Of a stretch of 8,856 nucleotides of DNA, positions 1-5,530 are shown piece by piece. Below the pieces are notes generated by a model. That model did not search any database, was not told the origin of the DNA, and worked only from the letters and a program-made list of their open reading frames with translations. The stretch comes from an uncultured Paenibacillaceae bacterium (GTDB lineage Bacteria; Bacillota; Bacilli; Aneurinibacillales; Aneurinibacillaceae). The position numbers and the translations under genes were made by a program. Location: assembly GCA_937874515.1 (NCBI GenBank), contig CALNBV010000153.1, positions 1 to 8,856 on the forward strand, read 5' to 3'. Within the stretch, counting starts at the first letter, position 1; the number at the start of each line of letters is the position of its first letter.

Positions 1-173
1 GTAGACGCTGTGACACAGGCTTGTCGTGCATGCCTGGTTGCTGAAAGAACAGCAACTTCGTCAATCAATTGCATTAAGCGGCCTCCGAATAGGGTGTGGT
101 GGTGTTGCGTATCCGGGGGTAAAACCATATTGGCTTTTACAGCCCGGGATAGGCGTGCGGGTTTGGCTAACAT
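1..173 (-). CDS. Acyl-CoA thioesterase, hotdog fold (3' end cut by window edge)
   Basis: This gene hydrolyses acyl-CoA esters to free acid and CoA in the cytosol, judging by family. The 57 visible residues begin MLAKPARLSRAVKANMVLPP and continue with the motif DTQHHHTLFGGRLMQLIDEV, then SATRHARQACVTAS. The N-H-x-T-LFGG-x-LM pattern, with the following Asp/Glu-rich helix and the ATRHAR stretch, is characteristic of the YciA/YkhA-like acyl-CoA hydrolase family, whose members are usually about 150-170 residues, so roughly two thirds is missing. The ATG at 171-173 is preceded by AAGGAG (184-189 on this strand) with a 10-base spacer. A plus-strand reading frame over the same bases has no family resemblance. 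The family call is confident; the chain-length preference cannot be read. Confidence 0.88.
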   Translation of the reverse strand, partial: MLAKPARLSRAVKANMVLPPDTQHHHTLFGGRLMQLIDEVAVLSATRHARQACVTAS

Positions 174-192
174 GATGTCAAGACTCCTTTTG

Positions 193-238
193 TGACTGTT
201 TTTTGAATTTGTATTTGCTAATTATAAATATACAGTCA
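193..238. repeat. Inverted repeat around the thioesterase promoter -10
   Basis: TGACTGT at 193-199 and ACAGTCA at 232-238 are exact reverse complements, and both are extended by T/A runs (TTTTTT after the left arm, eight A after the right). They flank the candidate -10 box and start region. This could be a split repressor site or simply chance in AT-rich DNA. I do not recognise it as a FapR or FadR box. Confidence 0.35.
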
Positions 239-250
239 AAAAAAAGACAA
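221..250 (-). promoter_or_regulatory. Candidate sigma-A promoter of the thioesterase gene
   Basis: On the minus strand a perfect TATAAT lies at 226-221, with TTGTCT at 250-245 and an 18-base spacer. The predicted start would be near 214, giving a leader of about 40 bases that contains the AAGGAG. The -10 is good; the -35 matches only four of six consensus positions. Confidence 0.4.
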
Positions 251-324
251 ACCCCAAATATGTCTGAAATTGCAGAGAAAGGGCAGATTATCTCACAAAT
301 TCTTTAAAATACGCCCTTTTCCAT

Positions 325-379
325 GTGTATTATAATAATTTGTTATAAAATAACACTGTTATACTACAAGGTAATACAC
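325..379. repeat. Nested AT-rich inverted repeats downstream of the permease gene
   Basis: GTGTATTA (325-332) and TAATACAC (372-379) are perfect 8-base complements. Within them TGTTAT (341-346) and ATAACA (350-355) form a second perfect dyad with a 3-base AAA loop. The structure starts just past the stop codon of the minus-strand permease (383-385), so it could form the 3' end of that transcript. It is AT-rich and has no clear U-tract, so a normal intrinsic terminator is doubtful. No gene is seen between 174 and 382. Confidence 0.35.
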
Positions 380-382
380 GTG

Positions 383-1294
383 TTAATTGATACGTTTAGG
401 TGTATGTTCATACTTCATTTGGCTAGTAGCGTATTTTTGAAAGGAAACAAGGAAGATTCCAAGAAAAATCAATGTAGAACCAATGAGTTGATAAAGAGTA
501 AATGTTTCCCCCAGTTGTAACCAACCAAAAACTAATCCGAAAAAAGGCACCAGCATCAGAGCCATGGAAGCTGTTGATGCTTCAATTTTATCCAGAACCC
601 GAAACCAGATGGCAAAGGCGGCGGCTGAGGAGAGGATCCCGGTAAAAAGGAGGGTGAGAATCCCTGACCCATTCCATTGAACTATAGAAAAATCTTCAGT
701 AAATAAAGAAAGAATGAGTAAGAGAGTGGATCCCATAATCATTTGCCATGCGGTCATCTTTTCTTTGTTGTAATTTGTAAATTGTTTTTTGCTATAGATA
801 TTGGCGAAGGCCCAGACCAGGGCAGATAGCAAAATAAGTACTTGACCCAATAGGGTTTCACTGTTTTTATAAGTGAAAGCCTGGGGTCCAATGACAAAAA
901 GAAGGCCTATTAAACCGCTAATAAGCCCAATCCCTTTTATTAGGGTCAACCGTTCTCCTAATAAATAATGTGCCAGTAAACTAACAAGAATAGGCATAAG
1001 ATAAACCAGTACAGCTGTCTCTCCAGAACTGACAAACTGCATTCCAAAGGTAAGCAAACCAAAGTAACCTGTAGACATCAATAATCCCATAATAAACAAA
1101 GGCTTAAGGTCCTTTTTCTCTGGTTTCCAGGGAATTTTAAAAAAGCGAAGCACAACCAATAAGAGAAAGCCACCAAGCATTAAACGAAGGGTGGAAAAGA
1201 GAAAGGGCGGAAAATAATCCAACCCAATTTTCATTACGACCCAGGTATAACCCCAAATTAATGTAATAAAGGCAATCTGCCAGAAAATGATCAT
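383..1294 (-). CDS. EamA/DMT-superfamily permease
   Basis: This is a cytoplasmic membrane transporter of the drug/metabolite transporter superfamily, 303 residues, the usual length for a protein made of two tandem EamA repeats (about residues 3-135 and 148-288). Ten hydrophobic segments can be followed. Typical family traits are the N-terminal helix with WGYTWVVMKIG, the SSGETAVLVYLMPI stretch ending repeat 1, ALVWAFANIYSKK opening repeat 2, and LVPFFGLVFGWLQLGE near the end. The C-terminus is a short charged tail. The ATG at 1292-1294 is chosen because AAGGAG (1303-1308) lies 8 bases ahead; a TTG two codons upstream would sit only 2 bases from that site. The substrate cannot be deduced: relatives export amino acids, metabolites or drugs. 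It is divergent from the sfnG operon and shares a 282-base spacer with it, so a sulfur-compound role is possible but only by proximity. Confidence 0.88.
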   Translation of the reverse strand: MIIFWQIAFITLIWGYTWVVMKIGLDYFPPFLFSTLRLMLGGFLLLVVLRFFKIPWKPEKKDLKPLFIMGLLMSTGYFGLLTFGMQFVSSGETAVLVYLMPILVSLLAHYLLGERLTLIKGIGLISGLIGLLFVIGPQAFTYKNSETLLGQVLILLSALVWAFANIYSKKQFTNYNKEKMTAWQMIMGSTLLLILSLFTEDFSIVQWNGSGILTLLFTGILSSAAAFAIWFRVLDKIEASTASMALMLVPFFGLVFGWLQLGETFTLYQLIGSTLIFLGIFLVSFQKYATSQMKYEHTPKRIN

Positions 1295-1387
1295 GTTCAA
1301 TACTCCTTCACAAGAAAAAACTAGTAATATGTCTATCCTATCATATCGATTGAACAGAGAGATATTTTAAAACACTTTAAATTCATA

Positions 1388-1426
1388 CTTGACGTATAGG
1401 AATAATTATAATAGTCTATGGTCAAG
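1388..1426. promoter_or_regulatory. Large imperfect inverted repeat in the divergent spacer (candidate operator)
   Basis: CTTGACGTATAG (1388-1399) faces CTATGGTCAAG (1416-1426). The reverse complement of the right arm is CTTGACCATAG, so the arms differ by about one substitution and one inserted base, across a 16-base AT-rich centre containing TATAAT (1407-1412). The site lies between the divergent permease and sfnG genes, where a shared regulator would bind. TTGACG and TTGACC in the arms resemble -35 boxes pointing inward, but neither has a good -10 at normal spacing. The regulator is not identified. Confidence 0.45.
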
Positions 1427-1443
1427 AAAAACGTATACTTCAG

Positions 1444-1503
1444 GCCGACTAGAAAACTAGAGGCTCCTTTCTTTCCTTTTGGAAGATAGGAGTCTTTTTT
1501 CTT
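1444..1503 (+). terminator. Leader terminator with competing hairpin upstream of sfnG (candidate attenuator)
   Basis: AGGCTCCT (1461-1468) pairs with AGGAGTCT (1488-1495), 8 bp including one G-U, with an inner TTCC/GGAA stem closed by TTTT, followed by six T at 1495-1500. This is a plus-strand intrinsic terminator. No plus-strand gene precedes it, since the upstream gene diverges, so it must end a transcript that starts inside the spacer. A second hairpin, GCC (1444-1446) and CTAG (1449-1452) pairing with CTAG (1457-1460) and GGC (1462-1464), uses the bases of the terminator's 5' arm, so the two cannot form fully together. This is consistent with attenuation of the sfnG operon. I find no SAM-I, T-box or other known riboswitch signature. 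Confidence 0.6.
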
Positions 1504-1576
1504 TGAGGGGAGGGTTTGCAGAAGAAAAAAATCCCAATTTAAAAAATTAATCAACAATAAATAGGAGGGTTTTTCA

Positions 1577-2662
1577 ATGGGTCTTCAATTTGCATATTGG
1601 GCACCGAACGTCAGTGGTGGTCTGGTTATTTCTAAGATTCCGCAAAAAACAGATTGGTCTTTTGAAGCAAATAAGCGATATGCCCAAATTGCTGAAAAAG
1701 TAGGTTTTGATTATGTCCTTGTACAAACCCGCTTTTTTGCCAGTTATGGTGCTGAGAAACAGTTAGAAGCCACAGCTGTTGCCTCAGCACTTGCGGCTTC
1801 AACAGAACGTTTAAAAATTATTTCTGCCGTACTTCCTGGACTCTGGCATCCCGGGGTCATTGCTAAGATTATCTCTTCCATCGATCACATTAGTAATGGA
1901 CGTGCAGCCATTAATATTGTGAGTGGTTGGTTTAGGCAGGAATTTAATGGGTATGGAGAACCCTGGTTAGACCATGATGAAAGATACCGACGTTCTGAAG
2001 AATTTATTCAGGTCATTCGTGATTTATGGACCAAGGAGAAGACGACTTTTAAAGGTGATTTTTATAGAATTAATGAGGCTCCACTTCAGCCAAAACCTAG
2101 TAAGCCCCCTTTAATTTTTCAAGGGGGAAATTCAAAAGCGGCTAAAGAAATGGCAGGTCGGGTTTCAGATGTGTATTTTATGAATGGTAATTCCCTTGAT
2201 GGATTGAAAAGGCAAATAGAGGAAGTAAGTGCTCTTGCTGCCCTTGAAGGAAGAGAACTTCAATTTGGTGTTAATGGATTTGTAATTGTTCGGGAAACAG
2301 AAGAAGAAGCTCGCCGTGTATTAAAAAGTATTATTGCTCATGCGGATCATGATGCAGTAGAAGGATTCCGAAGCCAGGTGAAATTTGCTGGGAAGGCCTC
2401 TCTTGAAGGAGAAGGAATGTGGGAAAATTCCTCTTTCGAAGACCTTGTCCAATACAATGATGGTTTCCGAACAGGTTTAATTGGTACAGCAGAACAGGTG
2501 GCCGATCGAATTATCGAGCTAAAGAAGATTGGCATTGATATCGTATTAACTGGCTTTTTGCATTATGAAGAAGACCTGCAAGCTTTCGGTGAAAAAGTAT
2601 TGCCTTTGGTGCGAGAAAAAGAAAATCAACTAAAAGAAGCGGCTGGCATTGCGAAATCCTAA
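1577..2662 (+). CDS. sfnG: FMNH2-dependent dimethylsulfone monooxygenase (SfnG-like)
   Basis: The family oxidises dimethylsulfone to methanesulfinate and formaldehyde with O2 and reduced FMN supplied by a separate reductase, in the cytosol. The 361-residue product is of family length and is a bacterial-luciferase-like TIM barrel throughout. It keeps the SfnG pattern: FAYWAPNVSGGLVISKI (5-21), TDWS (25-28), NIVSGW (113-118), HDERYRRSEEF (133-143), FQGGNSKAA (181-189), and the C-terminal block LVQYNDGFRTGLIGT (290-304) with GFLHYEED (326-333). Near relatives in the same superfamily are alkanesulfonate monooxygenase SsuD and methanesulfonate monooxygenase MsuD; the NVSGG start and YNDGF block point to SfnG instead. 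AGGAGGG (1563-1569) lies 7 bases before the ATG. It is followed after 21 bases by an acyl-CoA-dehydrogenase-like gene, clearly one operon. No flavin reductase is encoded nearby. Confidence 0.87.
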   Translation: MGLQFAYWAPNVSGGLVISKIPQKTDWSFEANKRYAQIAEKVGFDYVLVQTRFFASYGAEKQLEATAVASALAASTERLKIISAVLPGLWHPGVIAKIISSIDHISNGRAAINIVSGWFRQEFNGYGEPWLDHDERYRRSEEFIQVIRDLWTKEKTTFKGDFYRINEAPLQPKPSKPPLIFQGGNSKAAKEMAGRVSDVYFMNGNSLDGLKRQIEEVSALAALEGRELQFGVNGFVIVRETEEEARRVLKSIIAHADHDAVEGFRSQVKFAGKASLEGEGMWENSSFEDLVQYNDGFRTGLIGTAEQVADRIIELKKIGIDIVLTGFLHYEEDLQAFGEKVLPLVREKENQLKEAAGIAKS

Positions 2663-2683
2663 TTTATGAGGAGGAATTTTTAA

Positions 2684-3904
2684 GTGTCAATTAATACACT
2701 TGATTCTATTCGTTATAATAAACAGTCCAAGGCTTATTATGATGAGATTCGCAGCCAGATTCGTAAAATTGCAGAAGAAGTAATACGGCCAAATGCAGAG
2801 CGAATTGATGAGGAAGGAGACTTTCCAAGGGAAAACTTGCAAGCATTAATTCGTGAAGGTTGGGGTAATGTTCTTGTACCAAAAAAATATAATGGACTTG
2901 GATTAGACCATGTTGCATTTGCAATTGCTGCTGAAGAGATTGGTAAGGCGTGCGCATCGACGGCACTTGTTTATGTAATGCATGTAGGTGCCATTCAAAC
3001 CATTACCCTATATGGAAATGAAGATCAATTGGAGCGTTGGATTAAACCCATTGATAAGGGGTTAGTAGGAACATACTCTACTAGTGAAAAGGCTTCCGGT
3101 GGCCACTGGTGGTATAACTTTAGTGAAGCAAAAAGGGAAGGAGATTATTACTTTTTAAATGCGGAGAAATCCTTCACTACCAGTGCAGGACAGGCTGATT
3201 TCTACGTGTTTCAAACCCGCAGTCCAGGTGCTGAAGATGCCACAGACATTAGTTTTTTCATTGTAGACGGCAAATCCCCTGGAATTGAAGCTAAACCCTG
3301 GGAGGCATTAGGTGTACGCGGGAATCATAGTGGACCGATTATTTATGATAATGTTCAAGTTCACAAAAGGGATCTTCTTGGATTTGAGGGACAGGGTAAA
3401 GATCTATTGCTTCATGGTGTATCTCCCATTTATTTAATTGGTCTGGGTTCAGCCTGGTTAGGAGTAGCGCAAAATGCTCTTCATACAGTGATTGATTATG
3501 CCAATAGGACAATTCATCAGGATTTTAATCATCGTTTAGGTGATTATCAGGTAATTCGGCAACAATTAGCAGAGGTTAAAATATTGATTGAAAGCCTAAA
3601 ACCATGGCAAAGGGAATTGGCCGAACAATTGGATATCTTACAGGATGAAGGAAAAGAGCAGGGTGTGTTAAATTTGTCGTTAACAGAATATAAGGTACAT
3701 GCCTCTGAAGTTGCAAATCGGGCCACGAAAAACGCCCTGGATATTAGCGGTGGCTACGGATATAAAAAGGGGACCATTGAAAGGCTTTTCCGGGATGCCA
3801 GAGCAGGTATTGCAATGGGGCCTTCTAATAACATTGCTAGAGAGTGGGTTGGAAAAGATCTAGTAGGTCTTCCATTAGAATTGTGGATAAAAGGCGGGGA
3901 ATAA
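2684..3904 (+). CDS. Acyl-CoA-dehydrogenase-fold flavoprotein, probable monooxygenase (SfnC/DszC type)
   Basis: The 406-residue product has the full acyl-CoA dehydrogenase fold: helical N-terminal domain (about 18-125), beta middle domain (about 128-230) and C-terminal helical domain (about 240-390). LDISGGYGYKKGTIERLFRD (352-371) is the conserved C-terminal flavin-contact region. Where true dehydrogenases have the catalytic Glu in Y-E-G-T, this protein reads AMGPSN (377-382), so that Glu is replaced by Gly. The middle-domain signature usually ending in G-S/T-D reads SEKASGGHWW (134-143). I see no replacement Glu in the helix around 241-260, where isovaleryl-CoA dehydrogenase carries its base. 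These changes are shared in kind with flavin-dependent monooxygenases such as DszC. The GTG start is set by GAGGAGG (2668-2674), 9 bases upstream. The operon with sfnG suggests a role in organosulfur oxidation, perhaps as an SfnC counterpart. The substrate is unknown. Confidence 0.8.
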   Translation: MSINTLDSIRYNKQSKAYYDEIRSQIRKIAEEVIRPNAERIDEEGDFPRENLQALIREGWGNVLVPKKYNGLGLDHVAFAIAAEEIGKACASTALVYVMHVGAIQTITLYGNEDQLERWIKPIDKGLVGTYSTSEKASGGHWWYNFSEAKREGDYYFLNAEKSFTTSAGQADFYVFQTRSPGAEDATDISFFIVDGKSPGIEAKPWEALGVRGNHSGPIIYDNVQVHKRDLLGFEGQGKDLLLHGVSPIYLIGLGSAWLGVAQNALHTVIDYANRTIHQDFNHRLGDYQVIRQQLAEVKILIESLKPWQRELAEQLDILQDEGKEQGVLNLSLTEYKVHASEVANRATKNALDISGGYGYKKGTIERLFRDARAGIAMGPSNNIAREWVGKDLVGLPLELWIKGGE

Positions 3905-3919
3905 TATTAGAAGTACAAG

Positions 3920-3958
3920 GGGTTAGTAGGGAGGTCGGTTCCCTATTAACCCTTTTTT
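3920..3958 (+). terminator. Intrinsic terminator of the sfnG operon
   Basis: GGGTTAGTAGGGA (3920-3932) pairs with TCCCTATTAACCC (3940-3952), 13 bp with one G-U, a 7-base loop, then six T (3953-3958). It starts 15 bases past the operon's last stop codon. Confidence 0.93.
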
Positions 3959-3984
3959 ACTTAGTTTTTTTGCACATTTAACCA

Positions 3985-4013
3985 TTGACGTTTTTTATTT
4001 ATCCCCATATAAT
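3985..4013 (+). promoter_or_regulatory. Near-consensus sigma-A promoter of the pirin-DoxX operon
   Basis: TTGACG (3985-3990) and TATAAT (4008-4013) are separated by exactly 17 bases, eleven of twelve consensus positions. The start should fall near 4020, inside the first operator, which abuts the -10. A promoter this strong covered by a palindrome implies tight repression. The resulting leader is about 110 bases. Confidence 0.85.
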
Positions 4014-4032
4014 TATCTTGAATTCGAGATAA
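4014..4032. promoter_or_regulatory. MhqR-like operator, copy 1
   Basis: The 19 bases TATCTTGAATTCGAGATAA contain the near-palindrome ATCTYGAATTCRAGAT with a single asymmetric position. From memory this matches the MhqR box of Bacillus subtilis (tATCTcgaAtTCgAGATa), bound by the MarR-family quinone-responsive repressor. It directly follows the -10 box and covers the start point, so a bound protein would block initiation. Confidence 0.75.
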
Positions 4033-4040
4033 TGTAAATC

Positions 4041-4058
4041 CCCTGGCTTCGGTCAGGG
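4041..4058 (+). other. UUCG-capped leader hairpin between the two operators
   Basis: CCCTGGC (4041-4047) pairs with GTCAGGG (4052-4058), 7 bp with one G-U, around the loop TTCG, closed by C-G. This is the very stable cUUCGg tetraloop. No T-run follows on either strand, so it is not a terminator. It would lie about 20-40 bases into the pirin transcript and may stabilise the 5' end. Confidence 0.5.
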
Positions 4059-4073
4059 TTAAAAGCGGAATAA

Positions 4074-4092
4074 TATCTTGAATTCGAGATAA
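4074..4092. promoter_or_regulatory. MhqR-like operator, copy 2
   Basis: This is an identical 19-base copy of the site at 4014-4032, 60 bp centre to centre. It lies in the transcribed leader, 36 bases before the pirin ATG. It could act as a roadblock, as the second anchor of a DNA loop, or as the operator of a weaker second promoter; only poor -10/-35 matches (TAATAT at 4071-4076, TTCGGT at 4048-4053) are seen for that. Confidence 0.72.
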
Positions 4093-4128
4093 AATAACAA
4101 AATACATCAAAAGAGGATGTGAGAGATT

Positions 4129-4830
4129 ATGATTACCATTTATCCAGCAGAAAATAGGGCATCAGCAAACCATGGTTGGTTAAGAACCTGGCATAGTTTT
4201 TCCTTTGCTGATTATTATGACCCCAATAATACACAGTTTGGTCCATTGGTGGTTTTTAATGATGATTTAATTAATCCAGAAACAGGTTTTGGCATGCACC
4301 CACATCGGGACATGGAAATTGTATCTGTTGTCCTAAATGGCCAACTGCAACATAAAGATAGCATGGGCAATACGTCGGTTATTAAAAAAGGGGAAATCCA
4401 GCGCATGACAGCTGGAACGGGAGTGCGGCATTCTGAGTGGAATCCAACCAGTGATGAGGTAACCAATTTGCTGCAAATTTGGTTTCTACCTAATCAACAG
4501 GGTTTAACCCCATCCTATGAACAGGTTGCCTATGACCTGAAAAAAATGGGGAACAATTGGTTGCCTATCGTATCTCAGGATGAGAAACCTGAAATGGCGA
4601 CCATTCATCAGGATCTCACACTTTATCTTTCTGAAATAGAGGAAGGCAAGACAATGAATTTTACGCAAAAAGAAGGGCGCCGAATCTATCTCTTTGTAAT
4701 GGAAGGGGAGGTTCAGTTAAATGGAGAGCAGGTTTTGAAAAGAAGGGATGCAGCACGAATTACCGATTTACATGAGATTCAGGTCAAAGCCGAAAAAGAA
4801 GCATTTGTGATGTTGATTGATTTACCTTAA
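4129..4830 (+). CDS. Pirin family protein (YhhW-like, possible quercetinase)
   Basis: This is a cytosolic bicupin. The 233 residues match the bacterial pirin length. The N-terminal cupin (about 10-125) holds the complete metal site: H57 and H59 in GMHPHRDMEI, H101 and E103 in GTGVRHSEWN. These positions are the same as in characterised pirins. The second cupin (about 145-232) has no metal ligands, as is usual. Several pirins cleave quercetin as iron or other metal dioxygenases, and bacterial pirins are often linked to redox or aromatic stress; the physiological substrate here is not known. The ATG follows AAGAGG (4111-4116) and a GAGAG nearer the start. It is first in an operon with a DoxX gene 26 bases downstream and lies behind a strong promoter with two MhqR-like operators, so induction by quinones or electrophiles is the likely trigger. 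Confidence 0.9.
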   Translation: MITIYPAENRASANHGWLRTWHSFSFADYYDPNNTQFGPLVVFNDDLINPETGFGMHPHRDMEIVSVVLNGQLQHKDSMGNTSVIKKGEIQRMTAGTGVRHSEWNPTSDEVTNLLQIWFLPNQQGLTPSYEQVAYDLKKMGNNWLPIVSQDEKPEMATIHQDLTLYLSEIEEGKTMNFTQKEGRRIYLFVMEGEVQLNGEQVLKRRDAARITDLHEIQVKAEKEAFVMLIDLP

Positions 4831-4856
4831 GAAAATTGATAAGGAGTGGATGGTAA

Positions 4857-5279
4857 ATGACAAGAAATATTGAAGCTGGTGGTTTAATTTTGCGATTGGT
4901 TGTGGGGCTTACCTTCTTTATTCATGGTGTGGCTAAGTTCCAGGGTGGAATTGAGAATATTGCTGGATGGTTTGGCACATTAGGGTTGCCTGGGTTTTTA
5001 GCATACATTGTAGCTTCTATTGAATTAGTGGGTGGAATTGCTTTAATCCTTGGTTTGGGAACCCGTATCGTTTCAGCTCTTTTTATTGTGATCATGCTAG
5101 TGGCAATTTTTACAGCAAAACTAAGTTTAGGGTTTTTAGGAAATGGGCAGATGGCAGGATATGAGTTAGATATTCTTCTCATGGCAATGTCTGCTTATCT
5201 TCTTCTCAATGGAAGTACCATGTATTCTTTTGATTCACTTTTATCTAAGAAATCTCAAAATAAAGAAATTCCTATTTAA
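4857..5279 (+). CDS. DoxX family membrane protein (MhqP/CatD-like)
   Basis: The 140-residue protein has four hydrophobic segments (about 8-26, 46-66, 69-92 and 102-119), the standard DoxX layout. Family residues are ILRLVVGLTFFIHGVAKFQ (11-29), the Glu in IVASIELVGGIALILG (51-66), and YELDILLMAM (102-111) before the last helix. The tail is short and Lys-rich, so it is probably cytoplasmic. DoxX proteins such as MhqP and CatD of Bacillus subtilis are induced by quinones and catechols, and CatD works with a dioxygenase. The exact reaction is unresolved. AAGGAG (4841-4846) is 10 bases before the ATG. Position behind pirin under MhqR-like sites supports a thiol-reactive quinone stress role. Confidence 0.87.
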   Translation: MTRNIEAGGLILRLVVGLTFFIHGVAKFQGGIENIAGWFGTLGLPGFLAYIVASIELVGGIALILGLGTRIVSALFIVIMLVAIFTAKLSLGFLGNGQMAGYELDILLMAMSAYLLLNGSTMYSFDSLLSKKSQNKEIPI

Positions 5280-5295
5280 TTAATTAAGTGATTAG

Positions 5296-5330
5296 CCACG
5301 CACAAGAATTCTTTGTGCGTGGTTTTCTTT
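5296..5330 (+). terminator. Terminator of the pirin-DoxX operon
   Basis: CCACGCACAA (5296-5305) pairs perfectly with TTGTGCGTGG (5313-5322), 7-base loop, then TTTTCTTTT. It lies 16 bases beyond the stop codon. Confidence 0.93.
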
Positions 5331-5444
5331 TGTCTAAGAGGAATTTAAGTCTTTCCTATGGAAGATGTATGATTGTAAAGAAAAAATTGTAAGAATATAT
5401 AACTACTTTAATCATATGTTCTTTAGTTTCTCATATATTTAATC

Positions 5445-5474
5445 TTGACACATATCAAATAAACATGATTAAAT
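5445..5474 (+). promoter_or_regulatory. Candidate promoter of the HemD-like gene
   Basis: A perfect TTGACA (5445-5450) is followed at 18 bases by TTAAAT (5469-5474), four of six matches, with a TGA just ahead resembling an extended -10. The leader would be about 50 bases. The rest of the spacer from 5331 is AT-rich with no gene seen. Confidence 0.5.
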
Positions 5475-5530
5475 TCTATTAATTCATATCAGTAAAGTGT
5501 GTTTTACAGACACGGGAGGGGCAGGGCTAT

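Noticed and set aside
10..195. Plus-strand 61-codon frame
   Set aside because: It is antisense to the clear thioesterase reading on the minus strand and has no family resemblance.
221..239. Minus-strand TTGACT plus TATAAT as the thioesterase promoter
   Set aside because: The spacer would be 7 bases. TTGTCT at 18 bases is the better partner.
278..319. AAAGGGC/GCCCTTT pair as an intrinsic terminator
   Set aside because: The stem is 7 bp with a loop near 28 bases and no convincing U-run.
323..520. Plus-strand 65-codon frame
   Set aside because: It runs antisense into the permease gene, begins in AT-rich dyads, has no ribosome binding site and no recognisable domain.
1389..1412. TTGACG plus TATAAT as an sfnG promoter
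   Set aside because: The spacing is only 12 bases; a sigma-A promoter needs about 16-18.
1418..1489. Possible 23-codon leader peptide ending in the sfnG leader terminator
   Set aside because: No Shine-Dalgarno precedes the ATG, and it has no Cys, a single Met and no run of regulatory codons. Position is suggestive but support is too thin.
1333..1557. Minus-strand 74-codon frame in the divergent spacer
   Set aside because: Composition is low-complexity Lys/Phe/Ser, it has no ribosome binding site, and it crosses the leader terminator and inverted repeat.
1430..1576. SAM-I riboswitch or T-box in the sfnG leader
   Set aside because: The leader is too short, and the conserved SAM-I core and the T-box GGTGG sequence are absent.
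2706..2966. Minus-strand 86-codon frame inside the acyl-CoA-dehydrogenase-like gene
   Set aside because: It is an antisense shadow of a well-supported coding region, as are the other frames opposite sfnG, pirin, doxX, hemD and the CNNM gene.
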